A stretch of 64,000 bases of DNA from Marinobacter daqiaonensis (lineage in GTDB: Bacteria > Pseudomonadota > Gammaproteobacteria > Pseudomonadales > Oleiphilaceae), in NCBI RefSeq assembly GCF_900115285.1, contig NZ_FOYW01000001.1, positions 1,213,616-1,277,615 of the forward strand, written 5' to 3'. The notes below the pieces were generated by a model that was not told the origin of the DNA, did no database searches, and saw nothing but the letters and a program-made list of their open reading frames with translations. Shown here one piece after another: positions 1-7,434 of the stretch (within the stretch, counting starts at the first letter, position 1; each line of letters opens with the position of its first letter). The position numbers and the translations under genes were made by a program.

Positions 1-57
1 GAACACTTCGTTCATGACGAAACGGATTTCCTGTAACGGAGCCTTATAGTCGGCCAT
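1..57 (-). CDS. Acyl-CoA dehydrogenase, N-terminal 19 codons only (runs off the window)
   Basis: Reading leftward from the ATG at 57 gives MADYKAPLQEIRFVMNEVF with no stop before the window edge. This closely matches the start of the complete acyl-CoA dehydrogenase at 295-2094 (MPEYKAPLRDIKFVMNELL), so the two are tandem paralogues in the same orientation. Only the N-terminal extension of the family is visible, with no catalytic part. A terminator at 219-250 separates it from the upstream paralogue, so it probably has its own promoter in the 58-218 gap, where I could not identify a convincing one. By analogy with tandem acyl-CoA dehydrogenases in Pseudomonas it probably acts in fatty-acid beta-oxidation (inference). 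Confidence 0.8.
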   Translation of the reverse strand, partial: MADYKAPLQEIRFVMNEVF

Positions 58-218
58 TCCTCTTCTCCACTGTTTCAGAATTCTATCAATATGGTGGGTT
101 ATTATTTTACTGATCCGGACGCTGATCAGATTCCCTGCCTGAACACACAGTCTACCCCATCAACGTAGGCTGGATAACACTTGAGTTTTCGAAAAGGTAC
201 CTGGCGTTACCTGCCTGT

Positions 219-250
219 AAAAAAAGCCCGCGACCTTGCGGAGCGCGGGC
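219..250 (-). terminator. Rho-independent terminator after the acyl-CoA dehydrogenase gene
   Basis: On the minus strand GCCCGCG and CGCGGGC pair around a short loop and are followed by a run of seven T. It lies 44 bases past the stop codon at 295 and would stop transcription before the next paralogue. Confidence 0.85.
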
Positions 251-294
251 AGGACTGGCCGGAGTGAGCAACCGGCAAGTAATTCTCGGGTGCG

Positions 295-2094
295 TCAGAA
301 CGCGAAGTGTTCTTCCGGCAGACCCAGCAGGGTATCCGCCCCGGCAAACATGGTTTCCACATGGGTGCGGGTGCGAGGCAGCATGCGCTTGAAGTAGAAG
401 CGCGCGGTCTGGATCTTGGCGTCGTAGAAGGCCTCTTCACTGGTGCCTTCAACCATCGCGTCCAGGGCCACTTTCGCTGAGCGGGCCCACAGGTAGGCGA
501 AGACCGCGTAACCGGAGTACATCAGGTAGTCCACCGCCGCGGCGCCCACTTCCTCACGATTCTGCATGGCGGTCATGCCCAGCTTCATGGTGATCTCGCC
601 CCACTCCCTGTTGAGCGTCTGGAGGGGCTCGATGAATTCCCTGAGCTGTTCGTTGTCAGCGTTTTCCTTGCAGAACACGTGAACGACCTTGGTGAACTGC
701 TTGAGGGCTTCACCCTGGCTCATCAGGACCTTGCGACCCAGCAAATCCAGCGCCTGGATGCCGGTGGTGCCTTCATAGATGGTGCCGATGCGGGCATCAC
801 GGACGTTCTGCTCCATGCCCCACTCGGAAATGAAGCCGTGGCCTCCGAATACCTGCATTCCCAGGTTGGCGGATTCATAACCGATCTCGGTCAGGAAGGC
901 CTTGGCGATCGGGGTCAAAAAGCCCAGCATGGCATCCGCCGCCTGACGCTCTTCCTCGGTCTTGCCACGGACAACAATGTCCGATTGCTGGGCCGCCAGA
1001 TAGATCATTGCCCGCGCACCCTCGGCAACCGCCTTCTGGGTAAGCAGCATGCGGCGAACATCCGGGTGCACAATGATCGGATCGGCTGGTCCGTCCGGAT
1101 TCTTGGGACCGCTCAGGGAACGCATCGCCAGACGCTCTTTGGCATAGGCAAGAGAGCCCTGGAAACCCAGTTCCGCCGCACCCAGACCCTGGATGGCGGT
1201 ACCGATGCGGGCCGTGTTCATGAAGGTGAACATGCAGTTGAGGCCGCGGTTTTCCGGACCGATCAGCCAACCCCTGGCGCCATCGAAGTTCATCACGCAG
1301 GTGGCGTTACCGTGGATGCCCATCTTGTGCTCAAGGGAGCCACAGGACACCGCGTTCCGCTCGCCGGCGGAGCCGTCTTCATCGGGCAGGCGCTTGGGAA
1401 CGATGAACAGGGAGATACCCTTGGTCCCTTCCGGGGCCCCCGGCAGGCGGGCCAGGACAATGTGCACAATGTTCTCGGCCATGTCGTGTTCACCGGCGGA
1501 GATGAAGATCTTGGTGCCGGTAATGCTGTAGGTACCGTCGCTGTTGGGTTCGGCCCTGGTGCGCAGGGTGCCCAGGTCGGAACCGCAGTGGGGTTCGGTC
1601 AGGCACATGGTGCCGGTCCACTCGCCGCTGATCAGCTTGGTGAGATAGGTCTGTTTCTGTTCTTCAGTGCCGTGGGCTTCCAGTGTATTCATGGCGCCAT
1701 GGCTCAGGCCGGGATACATGCCCCAGGACCAGTTGGCGGTTCCCACCATCTCGCTCATCACGATACCCACGGAGCTGGGCAGGCCCTGGCCGCCGTACTC
1801 GGTATCGGAGGTCATGGAGGGCCAGCCCCCTTCCACATACTGCTGGTAGGCTTCTTTGAAGCCGGTGGGGGTTTTGACGCCGTCTTCGCTCCAGGTACAG
1901 CCCTCACGGTCACCAACCTGGTTCAGAGGAGAAAGCACCTGCTCACAGAACTTGGCGCCTTCCTGGACGATCGCGTCCACCATATCCGGGGTGGCATCCT
2001 CGGCATTCTGCAGGGAAGCGTAATGCTGCTCACTGTTCAGCAACTCGTTCATGACGAACTTGATATCACGCAGTGGCGCTTTGTACTCGGGCAT
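295..2094 (-). CDS. Acyl-CoA dehydrogenase, ~600-aa long-chain/DmdC-like type
   Basis: Flavoprotein expected to oxidise an acyl-CoA to the trans-2-enoyl-CoA in beta-oxidation. The protein has 599 aa: an N-terminal YKAPL..I.FVMNE segment, the acyl-CoA dehydrogenase core with the substrate/FAD signature MCLTEPHCGSDLG near residue 165, a C-terminal helical domain with RDARIGTIYEGTTGIQ, and an extra ~130-residue C-terminal domain typical of the 600-aa subgroup. The Glu of IYEGT (about residue 441) is the expected catalytic base. A GTG at 2103 is possible, but the ATG at 2094 has GAGGTGA five bases upstream and aligns with the start of the neighbouring paralogue, so I prefer it. The promoter region carries a PsrA-like palindrome. 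Chain-length preference cannot be read from the sequence; a DmdC-type role on 3-methylthiopropionyl-CoA is an alternative. Confidence 0.9.
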   Translation of the reverse strand: MPEYKAPLRDIKFVMNELLNSEQHYASLQNAEDATPDMVDAIVQEGAKFCEQVLSPLNQVGDREGCTWSEDGVKTPTGFKEAYQQYVEGGWPSMTSDTEYGGQGLPSSVGIVMSEMVGTANWSWGMYPGLSHGAMNTLEAHGTEEQKQTYLTKLISGEWTGTMCLTEPHCGSDLGTLRTRAEPNSDGTYSITGTKIFISAGEHDMAENIVHIVLARLPGAPEGTKGISLFIVPKRLPDEDGSAGERNAVSCGSLEHKMGIHGNATCVMNFDGARGWLIGPENRGLNCMFTFMNTARIGTAIQGLGAAELGFQGSLAYAKERLAMRSLSGPKNPDGPADPIIVHPDVRRMLLTQKAVAEGARAMIYLAAQQSDIVVRGKTEEERQAADAMLGFLTPIAKAFLTEIGYESANLGMQVFGGHGFISEWGMEQNVRDARIGTIYEGTTGIQALDLLGRKVLMSQGEALKQFTKVVHVFCKENADNEQLREFIEPLQTLNREWGEITMKLGMTAMQNREEVGAAAVDYLMYSGYAVFAYLWARSAKVALDAMVEGTSEEAFYDAKIQTARFYFKRMLPRTRTHVETMFAGADTLLGLPEEHFAF

Positions 2095-2241
2095 GGAACT
2101 CACCTCGCATCATTCGGGCTCGGGGATACGAGCCTGACGGTCTTACTGGTTAAGCCGACCCTTCACAATCGGATCGGATCTGGCAATCCCGGGACTGAAG
2201 CACCTGTAAAATGACCGGCAACGGCTCTGTAATGGGCACTT

Positions 2242-2286
2242 CAAACGGTTGTTTGAAACATACGTTTATAGAGGCCAGTCTGTCAA
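2242..2286 (-). promoter_or_regulatory. Sigma-70 promoter with PsrA-like operator for the acyl-CoA dehydrogenase
   Basis: On the minus strand TTGACA (2286-2281) is followed after 18 bases by TATGTT (2262-2257). Just downstream, at 2242-2255, is the perfect inverted repeat CAAAC-N4-GTTTG, which fits the published Pseudomonas PsrA consensus G/CAAAC(N2-4)GTTTG/C. PsrA is a TetR-family repressor relieved by long-chain fatty acids. A repressor bound here would cover the transcription start. Binding is inferred. Confidence 0.5.
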
Positions 2287-2371
2287 GGGATTTAGTAGGG
2301 GGGAGCTTAAAAACGCGAAGGGCAAACACAGGGATCACCGGAACGGCGAATCCGCTATCTCAGGGTGGGAG

Positions 2372-3070
2372 TCAGGCAACCGCCTGGAACGCGCTACGGG
2401 ACTGGGAGGCTCCGGACATGGCGGAGACCGCCTCATAAGCGCTGCTCGCTGCGGCGCCTTCTCTGGAACCGGCTCCACCGGCCCGGGTCGCCTCCGCCTG
2501 CCCCCGCTCACGGGCCACTTCCATCTGGGCCTGGAGCATGATCTGCATGGCCTGGGCGGCCACGGCACGGTCCTGACCGGAGGGCTGGGCGGGCGCCATG
2601 GCGGCGGCACGCACGGTGCGCATTTTTTCGATGGTGGCCCGGGGATCTCCCGCCACCGGGGAAATGTCGATGGGCACTTCACCGCCGACGGCGTACTGAT
2701 TGCCATCGGGGCCTCTCTGATAGGTATAGCTGGCGGCGCCGGCATAGGGCCCGCCAACCGCCTGGTGAGCCTGTTCGTGCGCCTTTACTTCCCGGTCCCG
2801 GGCCTTGAGTTCCTGCAACTCCCTGAGCTGTTGCTCGTCCAGCCCCTGATCGGTAGGCGCGTCCCGCTTATTGCGGGGACGGCTACCCGGTTCCTCCCCC
2901 CGGTTGCCCCGTACTTCGACACTTTCGTCGGTGGCTCTGGCCGTATCAGGGGAAATGGACTCACTGGCAGCACGGGTATCCGACGCAGACGCCGGACCGA
3001 TGACGCCGCGACCACTGGCAGGGGCAATGGGAGCTGGAGTCGTATAGGAGAAGGGAGAGCCAATGATCAT
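2372..3070 (-). CDS. SprA-related putative metalloprotease-like protein
   Basis: 232 aa. The N-terminal ~90 residues are low-complexity and rich in Pro, Ser, Ala and charged residues. The conserved C-terminal half carries LKARDREVKAHEQAHQ near 105-120, then YTYQRGPDGNQYAVGGEVPID and an Ala/Gln-rich tail. This is the pattern of the SprA-related family (putative metalloprotease, CJM1_0395 type). KAHEQAH resembles HExxH but lacks its second His at the standard spacing, so protease activity is unproven. There is no signal peptide or membrane segment. It follows the small axial-like gene (3148-3396) by 77 bases and may share its transcript. I recall SprA-related proteins among flagellum-linked genes in some bacteria, but the function here is unknown. 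Confidence 0.75.
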   Translation of the reverse strand: MIIGSPFSYTTPAPIAPASGRGVIGPASASDTRAASESISPDTARATDESVEVRGNRGEEPGSRPRNKRDAPTDQGLDEQQLRELQELKARDREVKAHEQAHQAVGGPYAGAASYTYQRGPDGNQYAVGGEVPIDISPVAGDPRATIEKMRTVRAAAMAPAQPSGQDRAVAAQAMQIMLQAQMEVARERGQAEATRAGGAGSREGAAASSAYEAVSAMSGASQSRSAFQAVA

Positions 3071-3147
3071 GGTGGTGCCCGGTCAGGGACTGCTGATCAG
3101 AATGCTGGGATGATCCTGCTTATCCGCCAGCCGGTCAGACCGGGCGG

Positions 3148-3396
3148 TCAGGCGCGAATGTCCAGCAGCGTGCCAAGAGTCTCATCCGCGGTCTTGACCA
3201 CCTGGGCGGAGGCCTCGACGCTGCGCTCGTAAAGCTTGAGGTCAACAATGGGCTCAACGAGGCTGTTACCACCTTCAGCACTGCCCCGGGGACCATCGGC
3301 TCCACCACGGGCAATCCTGCGGGCCGCGCCCTCCATACCCTGCATGCCATCCTGGATACCCTGGATGCCGATGTTCAGTGCATTATTGATCATCAT
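3148..3396 (-). CDS. Small protein resembling the two ends of flagellar axial proteins (PA0505-like)
   Basis: 82 aa from the ATG at 3396, preceded by GGGAG at eight bases; a GTG at 3438 is a weaker start. The N-terminus (INNALNIGIQGIQDGMQGME) looks like the N-terminal helix of rod/hook proteins. The C-terminus (LVEPIVDLKLYERSVEASAQ, then VVKTADETLGTLLDI) resembles the C-terminal helix shared by FlgE, FlgF, FlgG and FlgK. Nothing of the usual middle domains is present, so it is essentially the two D0-type helices joined by a short Gly/Arg linker. In P. aeruginosa a small hypothetical gene sits at the same place beside bioD (recalled synteny). A role in the flagellar rod or as an assembly partner is inference. 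Confidence 0.65.
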   Translation of the reverse strand: MMINNALNIGIQGIQDGMQGMEGAARRIARGGADGPRGSAEGGNSLVEPIVDLKLYERSVEASAQVVKTADETLGTLLDIRA

Positions 3397-3510
3397 GGGG
3401 AGAGCTCCCGGAGCCTGGACCAGTATCCATTGAGCCACAGGTATGTATGGTTTTCAAACAGATTTGGTTACGGACTGTATCTCGAAGGAGACGGAATCAA
3501 GTGCCTGAGC

Positions 3511-3535
3511 AAGCGGTTGGCCCCCCCAACCACTT
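3511..3535. other. Stem-loop between bioD and the small axial-like gene
   Basis: AAGCGGTTGG and CCAACCACTT pair at nine of ten positions around a five-C loop. No T-run follows on the minus strand, so it is a weak or Rho-assisted terminator at best for the bioBFD transcript. Confidence 0.35.
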
Positions 3536-3561
3536 GCCCTCCAGCCCTTTTGGTAGCTGCC

Positions 3562-4266
3562 TCAGAACACAGCCGCTCTGGCAAGCAGTGGGTCAATATC
3601 CAGCTCCTGCGCCAGCTTCGCGATATCCAGCCGTGGAAGCCAGGGAAGCACCCCAAGACAGGGGGCGCCCATGTGGCCTTTCAGGAAATCCAGGGTTTCC
3701 TGCTCACAGCTCATCGGCTTCTCATCCGGACGATTGGCAACCCAGCCAGCGACGGTCAGGCCGTCGTGACGGATGGCTTCCACCGTCAGCAGGGCGTGAT
3801 TGATACAGCCTAAACGCAGGGGCACAACCACGACCACGCCAAGACCCAGTTCAGCGGGCAGGCGGGCGTATGTCTCCCGGTCATTGAGGGGAACCCGCCA
3901 GCCGCCGGCGCCTTCGATAAGCATCAGGTCGGCGGGCTTCATCATCAGACCCCGGGCCAGGCCGACCAGGCGCTGGGCGGACAACTGGCGTCCGGCCTGA
4001 CTGGCGGCAACATGGGGCGCGATCGCCGGCTCCAGGGCGATGGGGTTAACCTGCTCGTATGGCAGCACCTCGGTCATATGTTCCATGAGCATGAGCGCAT
4101 CTTCGTTGCGCAGGCCTTCGGCGGTCAGCTCGCAGCCGGAGGCGACGGGCTTCATGGCCACGGTTTTCAGGGACAGGTTCGACGCCTTTTTCAGAATGGC
4201 GGCGGTTACCACGGTCTTACCGACTTCTGTGTCGGTACCGGTCAAAAAGTAGGTGTGCTTGGCCAC
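3562..4266 (-). CDS. bioD: Dethiobiotin synthase
   Basis: Catalyses ATP-dependent carboxylation and ring closure of 7,8-diaminopelargonate to dethiobiotin, the penultimate step of biotin synthesis, in the cytoplasm. At 234 aa it is of normal family length. The N-terminal P-loop GTDTEVGKT (residues 10-18), MKPVASGC (about 39-46) and the IEGAGGWRVPL segment (about 115-125) are the family signatures. It is the last gene of the bioB-bioF-bioD run, 35 bases after bioF. In P. aeruginosa bioH and bioC lie between bioF and bioD; here they are absent from the operon. Confidence 0.96.
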   Translation of the reverse strand: MAKHTYFLTGTDTEVGKTVVTAAILKKASNLSLKTVAMKPVASGCELTAEGLRNEDALMLMEHMTEVLPYEQVNPIALEPAIAPHVAASQAGRQLSAQRLVGLARGLMMKPADLMLIEGAGGWRVPLNDRETYARLPAELGLGVVVVVPLRLGCINHALLTVEAIRHDGLTVAGWVANRPDEKPMSCEQETLDFLKGHMGAPCLGVLPWLPRLDIAKLAQELDIDPLLARAAVF

Positions 4267-4301
4267 AATCGGGTCTCTTGTCTGGGAAAAATCCTGAGGT
4301 G

Positions 4302-5483
4302 TCAGGCACCGACCAAGGCGCGCCGGGGGACCTGTATCGGCGCGTGCCGGGACAGTGCGTCCAGTAACCGGTCAAGATGCTCATCGGTGTGGGCCGCACT
4401 GAAGGTCACCCGCAAGCGGGACTCTCCGGCCGGGACGGTAGGCGGACGTATCGCGGTCACCAGAATACCGTGCCGTTCCAGTGCCCCGCTAAGACGCATG
4501 GCCTCATGGGCATCGCCAATCATGATCGGCTGGATGGGTGTGGCGGAGGCCATGAGGTTGTAACCCATGGCGGCTGCCTCGGCCCGGAACCGGTTAACCA
4601 GCCGGTCAAGCTGGCGCCGTCGTTGGGGCTCCTGCTCAACGAGCGCCACGCTCCGGCATGAGGCTGAGGCCAGCGCCGGCGGCATGGCCGTGGTGTAGAT
4701 GTAGGAGCGCGCTTTCTGAACCAGGTAATCCAGAAGCAGGGGCGGACCCGCCACAAAGGCGCCGCTGGTCCCGAAGGCCTTGCCCAGGGTACCCACCACC
4801 AGCGGGACATCGTTCTCGTTCAGTCCGGCCTCCAGTACGGAGCCACGACCATCGGGACCAACACAACCGAAGCCGTGGGCGTCATCCACGATCAGCAGCG
4901 CGTCGTGCCGGCGGCAAAGAGCGGCCAGTTCCCGCAAAGGGGCAACGTCGCCGTCCATGCTGAAGACGCCATCCGTCACCACCACTTTGTGGCCGTCCGT
5001 CTCCGCAAGAAGCGCCGCCAGCGCGCAGGTGTCGGAATGGGGATAGATTTTGACTTTCGCTCCGCTGAGCCGGCAGCCGTCGATAATGGAGGCGTGGTTC
5101 AGTGCATCGGAAAAAATGGTGTCGCCCTTGCCCGCCAGGGCGGTGATAACGCCCACATTGGCCATGTACCCGGTGGAGAAGAACAGCGCGCCGGAGCGAC
5201 GGGTAAATCTGGCCAGCGCTTCTTCCAGGCGGTGGTGCTCGGCGTGGTGGCCGCAGATCAGGTGGGACGCCGCGCCGCCGACTCCGTTGTCCTGAAGGCT
5301 TCGGGAGGCTGCCGCAATCAGTTCCGGGTGCCCTGCCAGCCCCAGATAATCATTGCTGCAGAAGGCCAGTACCGGCCTGCCGTCAGCAGTGAGTTGGGGC
5401 TGATGGGGCCCCGCCATGTGGCGACGGACCCGGTAGAGTCCGGCATCCCGGCGCTGATCGAGTTCGGCGGCGAAATCGCGCAT
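4302..5483 (-). CDS. bioF: 8-Amino-7-oxononanoate synthase
   Basis: PLP enzyme condensing pimeloyl-ACP/CoA with L-alanine to 8-amino-7-oxononanoate. The 393 residues show the alpha-oxoamine synthase fold: SNDYLGL near 43-49, GYMANVG, DALNHASIIDG, VDDAHGFG (PLP-interacting Asp/His), and GTLGKAFG near residue 235, whose Lys should form the Schiff base. Its first base overlaps the last base of bioB (5483), which indicates translational coupling. All residues expected for activity are present. Confidence 0.96.
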   Translation of the reverse strand: MRDFAAELDQRRDAGLYRVRRHMAGPHQPQLTADGRPVLAFCSNDYLGLAGHPELIAAASRSLQDNGVGGAASHLICGHHAEHHRLEEALARFTRRSGALFFSTGYMANVGVITALAGKGDTIFSDALNHASIIDGCRLSGAKVKIYPHSDTCALAALLAETDGHKVVVTDGVFSMDGDVAPLRELAALCRRHDALLIVDDAHGFGCVGPDGRGSVLEAGLNENDVPLVVGTLGKAFGTSGAFVAGPPLLLDYLVQKARSYIYTTAMPPALASASCRSVALVEQEPQRRRQLDRLVNRFRAEAAAMGYNLMASATPIQPIMIGDAHEAMRLSGALERHGILVTAIRPPTVPAGESRLRVTFSAAHTDEHLDRLLDALSRHAPIQVPRRALVGA

Positions 5484-6541
5484 CAGGCGCTCTGCCGGGC
5501 GGCGTCGTAGAACAGGTGACGGTTACGCTCTTCTTCCAGGGCGTGAACCAGGGCTTCTTCATGGTCTTCTTCGGTATGACCGGTCTCACGCTCTTCCGGG
5601 CGGATACCCAGGCGCTTGAACAGCTGGCGGTCGTGGTCCGCCTCCGGGTTGGCGGTGGTCAGCAGCTTCTCGCCGTAGAAAATGGAATTGGCGCCCGCCA
5701 GGAAACACAGGGCCTGCATCTGGTCGTTCATGTCCTCGCGTCCCGCCGAAAGGCGGACGTGGGACTGTGGCATCAGGATACGGGCGACGGCGATGGTACG
5801 GACAAACTCGAAGGGGTCCAGGTCTTCCACATTCTCCATGGGGGTTCCCGACACCTTGACCAGCATGTTGATGGGCACGCTCTCCGGATGGTGAGGAAGG
5901 TTGGCCAGCTGCATCAGCAGGCCGGCACGGTCGTCGGCATCTTCGCCCATCCCCATGATTCCGCCACAGCATACCTTCATCCCCGCCTTGCGGACCCGCT
6001 CCAGTGTGTCCAGACGGTCCTGATAGGTACGGGTGGTAATGATGTGGTTGTAGAATTTCTCGGAGGTATCGAGGTTGTGGTTGTAGTAGTCCAGGCCGGC
6101 CTCGGCCAGCTCACCCGCCTGGTTGTCATCCAGCATGCCCAGTGTCATGCAGGTTTCCAGGCCCAGGGACTTCACCTGGCGGACCATTTCCGTGACGTAG
6201 GGCATGTCTTTCTTGGTGGGGCTGCGCCAGGCGGCACCCATGCAGAAGCGGGACGCGCCTTTCTCTTTGGCTGCCCGGGCTTCCACCACCACCTTTTCGA
6301 TTTCCAGCAGCTTTTCCTTTTCCAGGCCGGTATTGTAGTGACCGCTCTGGGGGCAGTACTTGCAGTCTTCCGGGCAGGCCCCGGTCTTGATGGACAACAG
6401 GGTGCTGACCTGGACCTCATTTGGATCGAAAAACTGCCGGTGAGCGGTCTGGGCCCGGAAGATCAGGTCGTTGAAGGGCAATTCGAACAGATCGCGAATT
6501 TCCTGCAGGGTCCAGTCGTGGCGGATCGAAGTGGCGGTCAT
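5483..6541 (-). CDS. bioB: Biotin synthase
   Basis: Radical-SAM enzyme inserting sulphur into dethiobiotin to form biotin. It has 352 aa. The CPEDCKYC motif (CxxxCxxC, about residues 55-62) binds the 4Fe-4S cluster and [12 protein letters not shown] and the Cys of [12 protein letters not shown] are typical of BioB and relate to the second 2Fe-2S cluster. It is first in the bioB-bioF-bioD run and is divergent from comF. A BirA-like operator sits 10-41 bases upstream of its start codon. The C-terminal tail (about residues 315-352) is charged and not obviously conserved. Confidence 0.97.
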   Translation of the reverse strand: MTATSIRHDWTLQEIRDLFELPFNDLIFRAQTAHRQFFDPNEVQVSTLLSIKTGACPEDCKYCPQSGHYNTGLEKEKLLEIEKVVVEARAAKEKGASRFCMGAAWRSPTKKDMPYVTEMVRQVKSLGLETCMTLGMLDDNQAGELAEAGLDYYNHNLDTSEKFYNHIITTRTYQDRLDTLERVRKAGMKVCCGGIMGMGEDADDRAGLLMQLANLPHHPESVPINMLVKVSGTPMENVEDLDPFEFVRTIAVARILMPQSHVRLSAGREDMNDQMQALCFLAGANSIFYGEKLLTTANPEADHDRQLFKRLGIRPEERETGHTEEDHEEALVHALEEERNRHLFYDAARQSA

Positions 6542-6550
6542 GGGAGCATC

Positions 6551-6582
6551 CTGTTAACTTGTATGCCATTAAAGGTTTACGG
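6551..6582 (-). promoter_or_regulatory. BirA-like biotin operator upstream of bioB
   Basis: CTGTTAACT, 14 bases, then GGTTTACGG. This fits the bacterial BirA consensus TTGTAAACC-N14/15-GGTTTACAA at 6 of 9 positions in one half and 7 of 9 in the other, and it lies immediately before bioB. It would give biotin-responsive repression of bioB-bioF-bioD. The call comes from pattern matching by eye. Confidence 0.45.
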
Positions 6583-6591
6583 ATAAACCGC

Positions 6592-7434
6592 ATGATAAGG
6601 CCCCCCGCCCCACTGTCAACCATATTCAGGGATTTGGTTAACCGGTTTCGTGCCGACATCCCCGCACTGCGCCGCACCGGCAGGTACGCACTGCTTCCGG
6701 AACTCTGCGTAAACTGCCTGGGTAAGGACGCCCGCCAGGGACTCTGCTCCGGTTGCCGGAGCGACCTGCCAATCAACCACACATGCTGCCATCGGTGCGG
6801 CCTTCCCCTCATCCTGGCCATGCCCCGGCCCGGGCTGATCTGTGGTGAATGCCTGAAGCATCCACCGGCTTATGATCGCGCCTTTATGCCATGGCGCTAT
6901 GAATTCCCCGTGGACCGGATGATCAGCCATTACAAATATCACCGGCAGCGGGCCTTCGGGCGGCCCCTGCTGGCCGACATGGCCGGCCATGTCGAGGCTT
7001 ATCTCGCCGCCTGCCCGGACCAGCGCCCTGACCTCCTGGTTCCGGCTCCCATGCATCGACAGCGGGAACGCCAGCGGGGCTTTAACCAGGCGGCGGAGAT
7101 CGCTGAAGCCATAAGCCAGCGCACCGGCATTCCCTGGTCGGGACAGCGGGTTCGCCGGGTTCGCAAAAGCGCCGCCCAGTCAGGGCTGGACCGCCAGGAG
7201 CGGTTGCGAAATCTCCGCGGTGTTTTCGAGGTTAACGGCGAGGTGCCTGCCCATCTGGCGATCGTTGATGACGTGGTAACCACCGGCGCGACCATGCGCA
7301 CTCTTGCGTGGCTGTTGCGAAAGCACGGAGCGGAACGGATCCAGGTATGGGCCCTGGCGAGAACCCCGGCACACTCAGGCCATCAGGGATTTTACATGAC
7401 GGGCAATGGCGAGACAGGACGTGAGTCCGGGTGA
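6592..7434 (+). CDS. comF: ComF family phosphoribosyltransferase-like protein
   Basis: 280 aa. The N-terminal part has paired cysteines (CVNCLGK, CSGCRSD, CCHRCGLP, CGECL), which suggest a zinc-binding region. The C-terminal part has the phosphoribosyltransferase PRPP motif AIVDDVVTTGATM (about residues 222-234) and QRGFNQA. ComF proteins are linked to DNA uptake and processing in competent bacteria (family knowledge). I chose the ATG at 6592. A TTG at 6559 is also open but would lie inside the bioB operator. The last 60 bases overlap the 3' end of the convergent flavoprotein gene, and the final ~20 residues go beyond the usual ComF end. Confidence 0.88.
   Translation: MIRPPAPLSTIFRDLVNRFRADIPALRRTGRYALLPELCVNCLGKDARQGLCSGCRSDLPINHTCCHRCGLPLILAMPRPGLICGECLKHPPAYDRAFMPWRYEFPVDRMISHYKYHRQRAFGRPLLADMAGHVEAYLAACPDQRPDLLVPAPMHRQRERQRGFNQAAEIAEAISQRTGIPWSGQRVRRVRKSAAQSGLDRQERLRNLRGVFEVNGEVPAHLAIVDDVVTTGATMRTLAWLLRKHGAERIQVWALARTPAHSGHQGFYMTGNGETGRESG

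Noticed and set aside
679..2214. 511-codon open frame on the plus strand opposite the acyl-CoA dehydrogenase
   Set aside because: It is a shadow of a well-recognised gene in GC-rich DNA; the translation is low-complexity (Gly, His, Gln rich) and has no family likeness. Similar long antisense frames opposite bioB, hflX, mutL and serA were dropped for the same reason.
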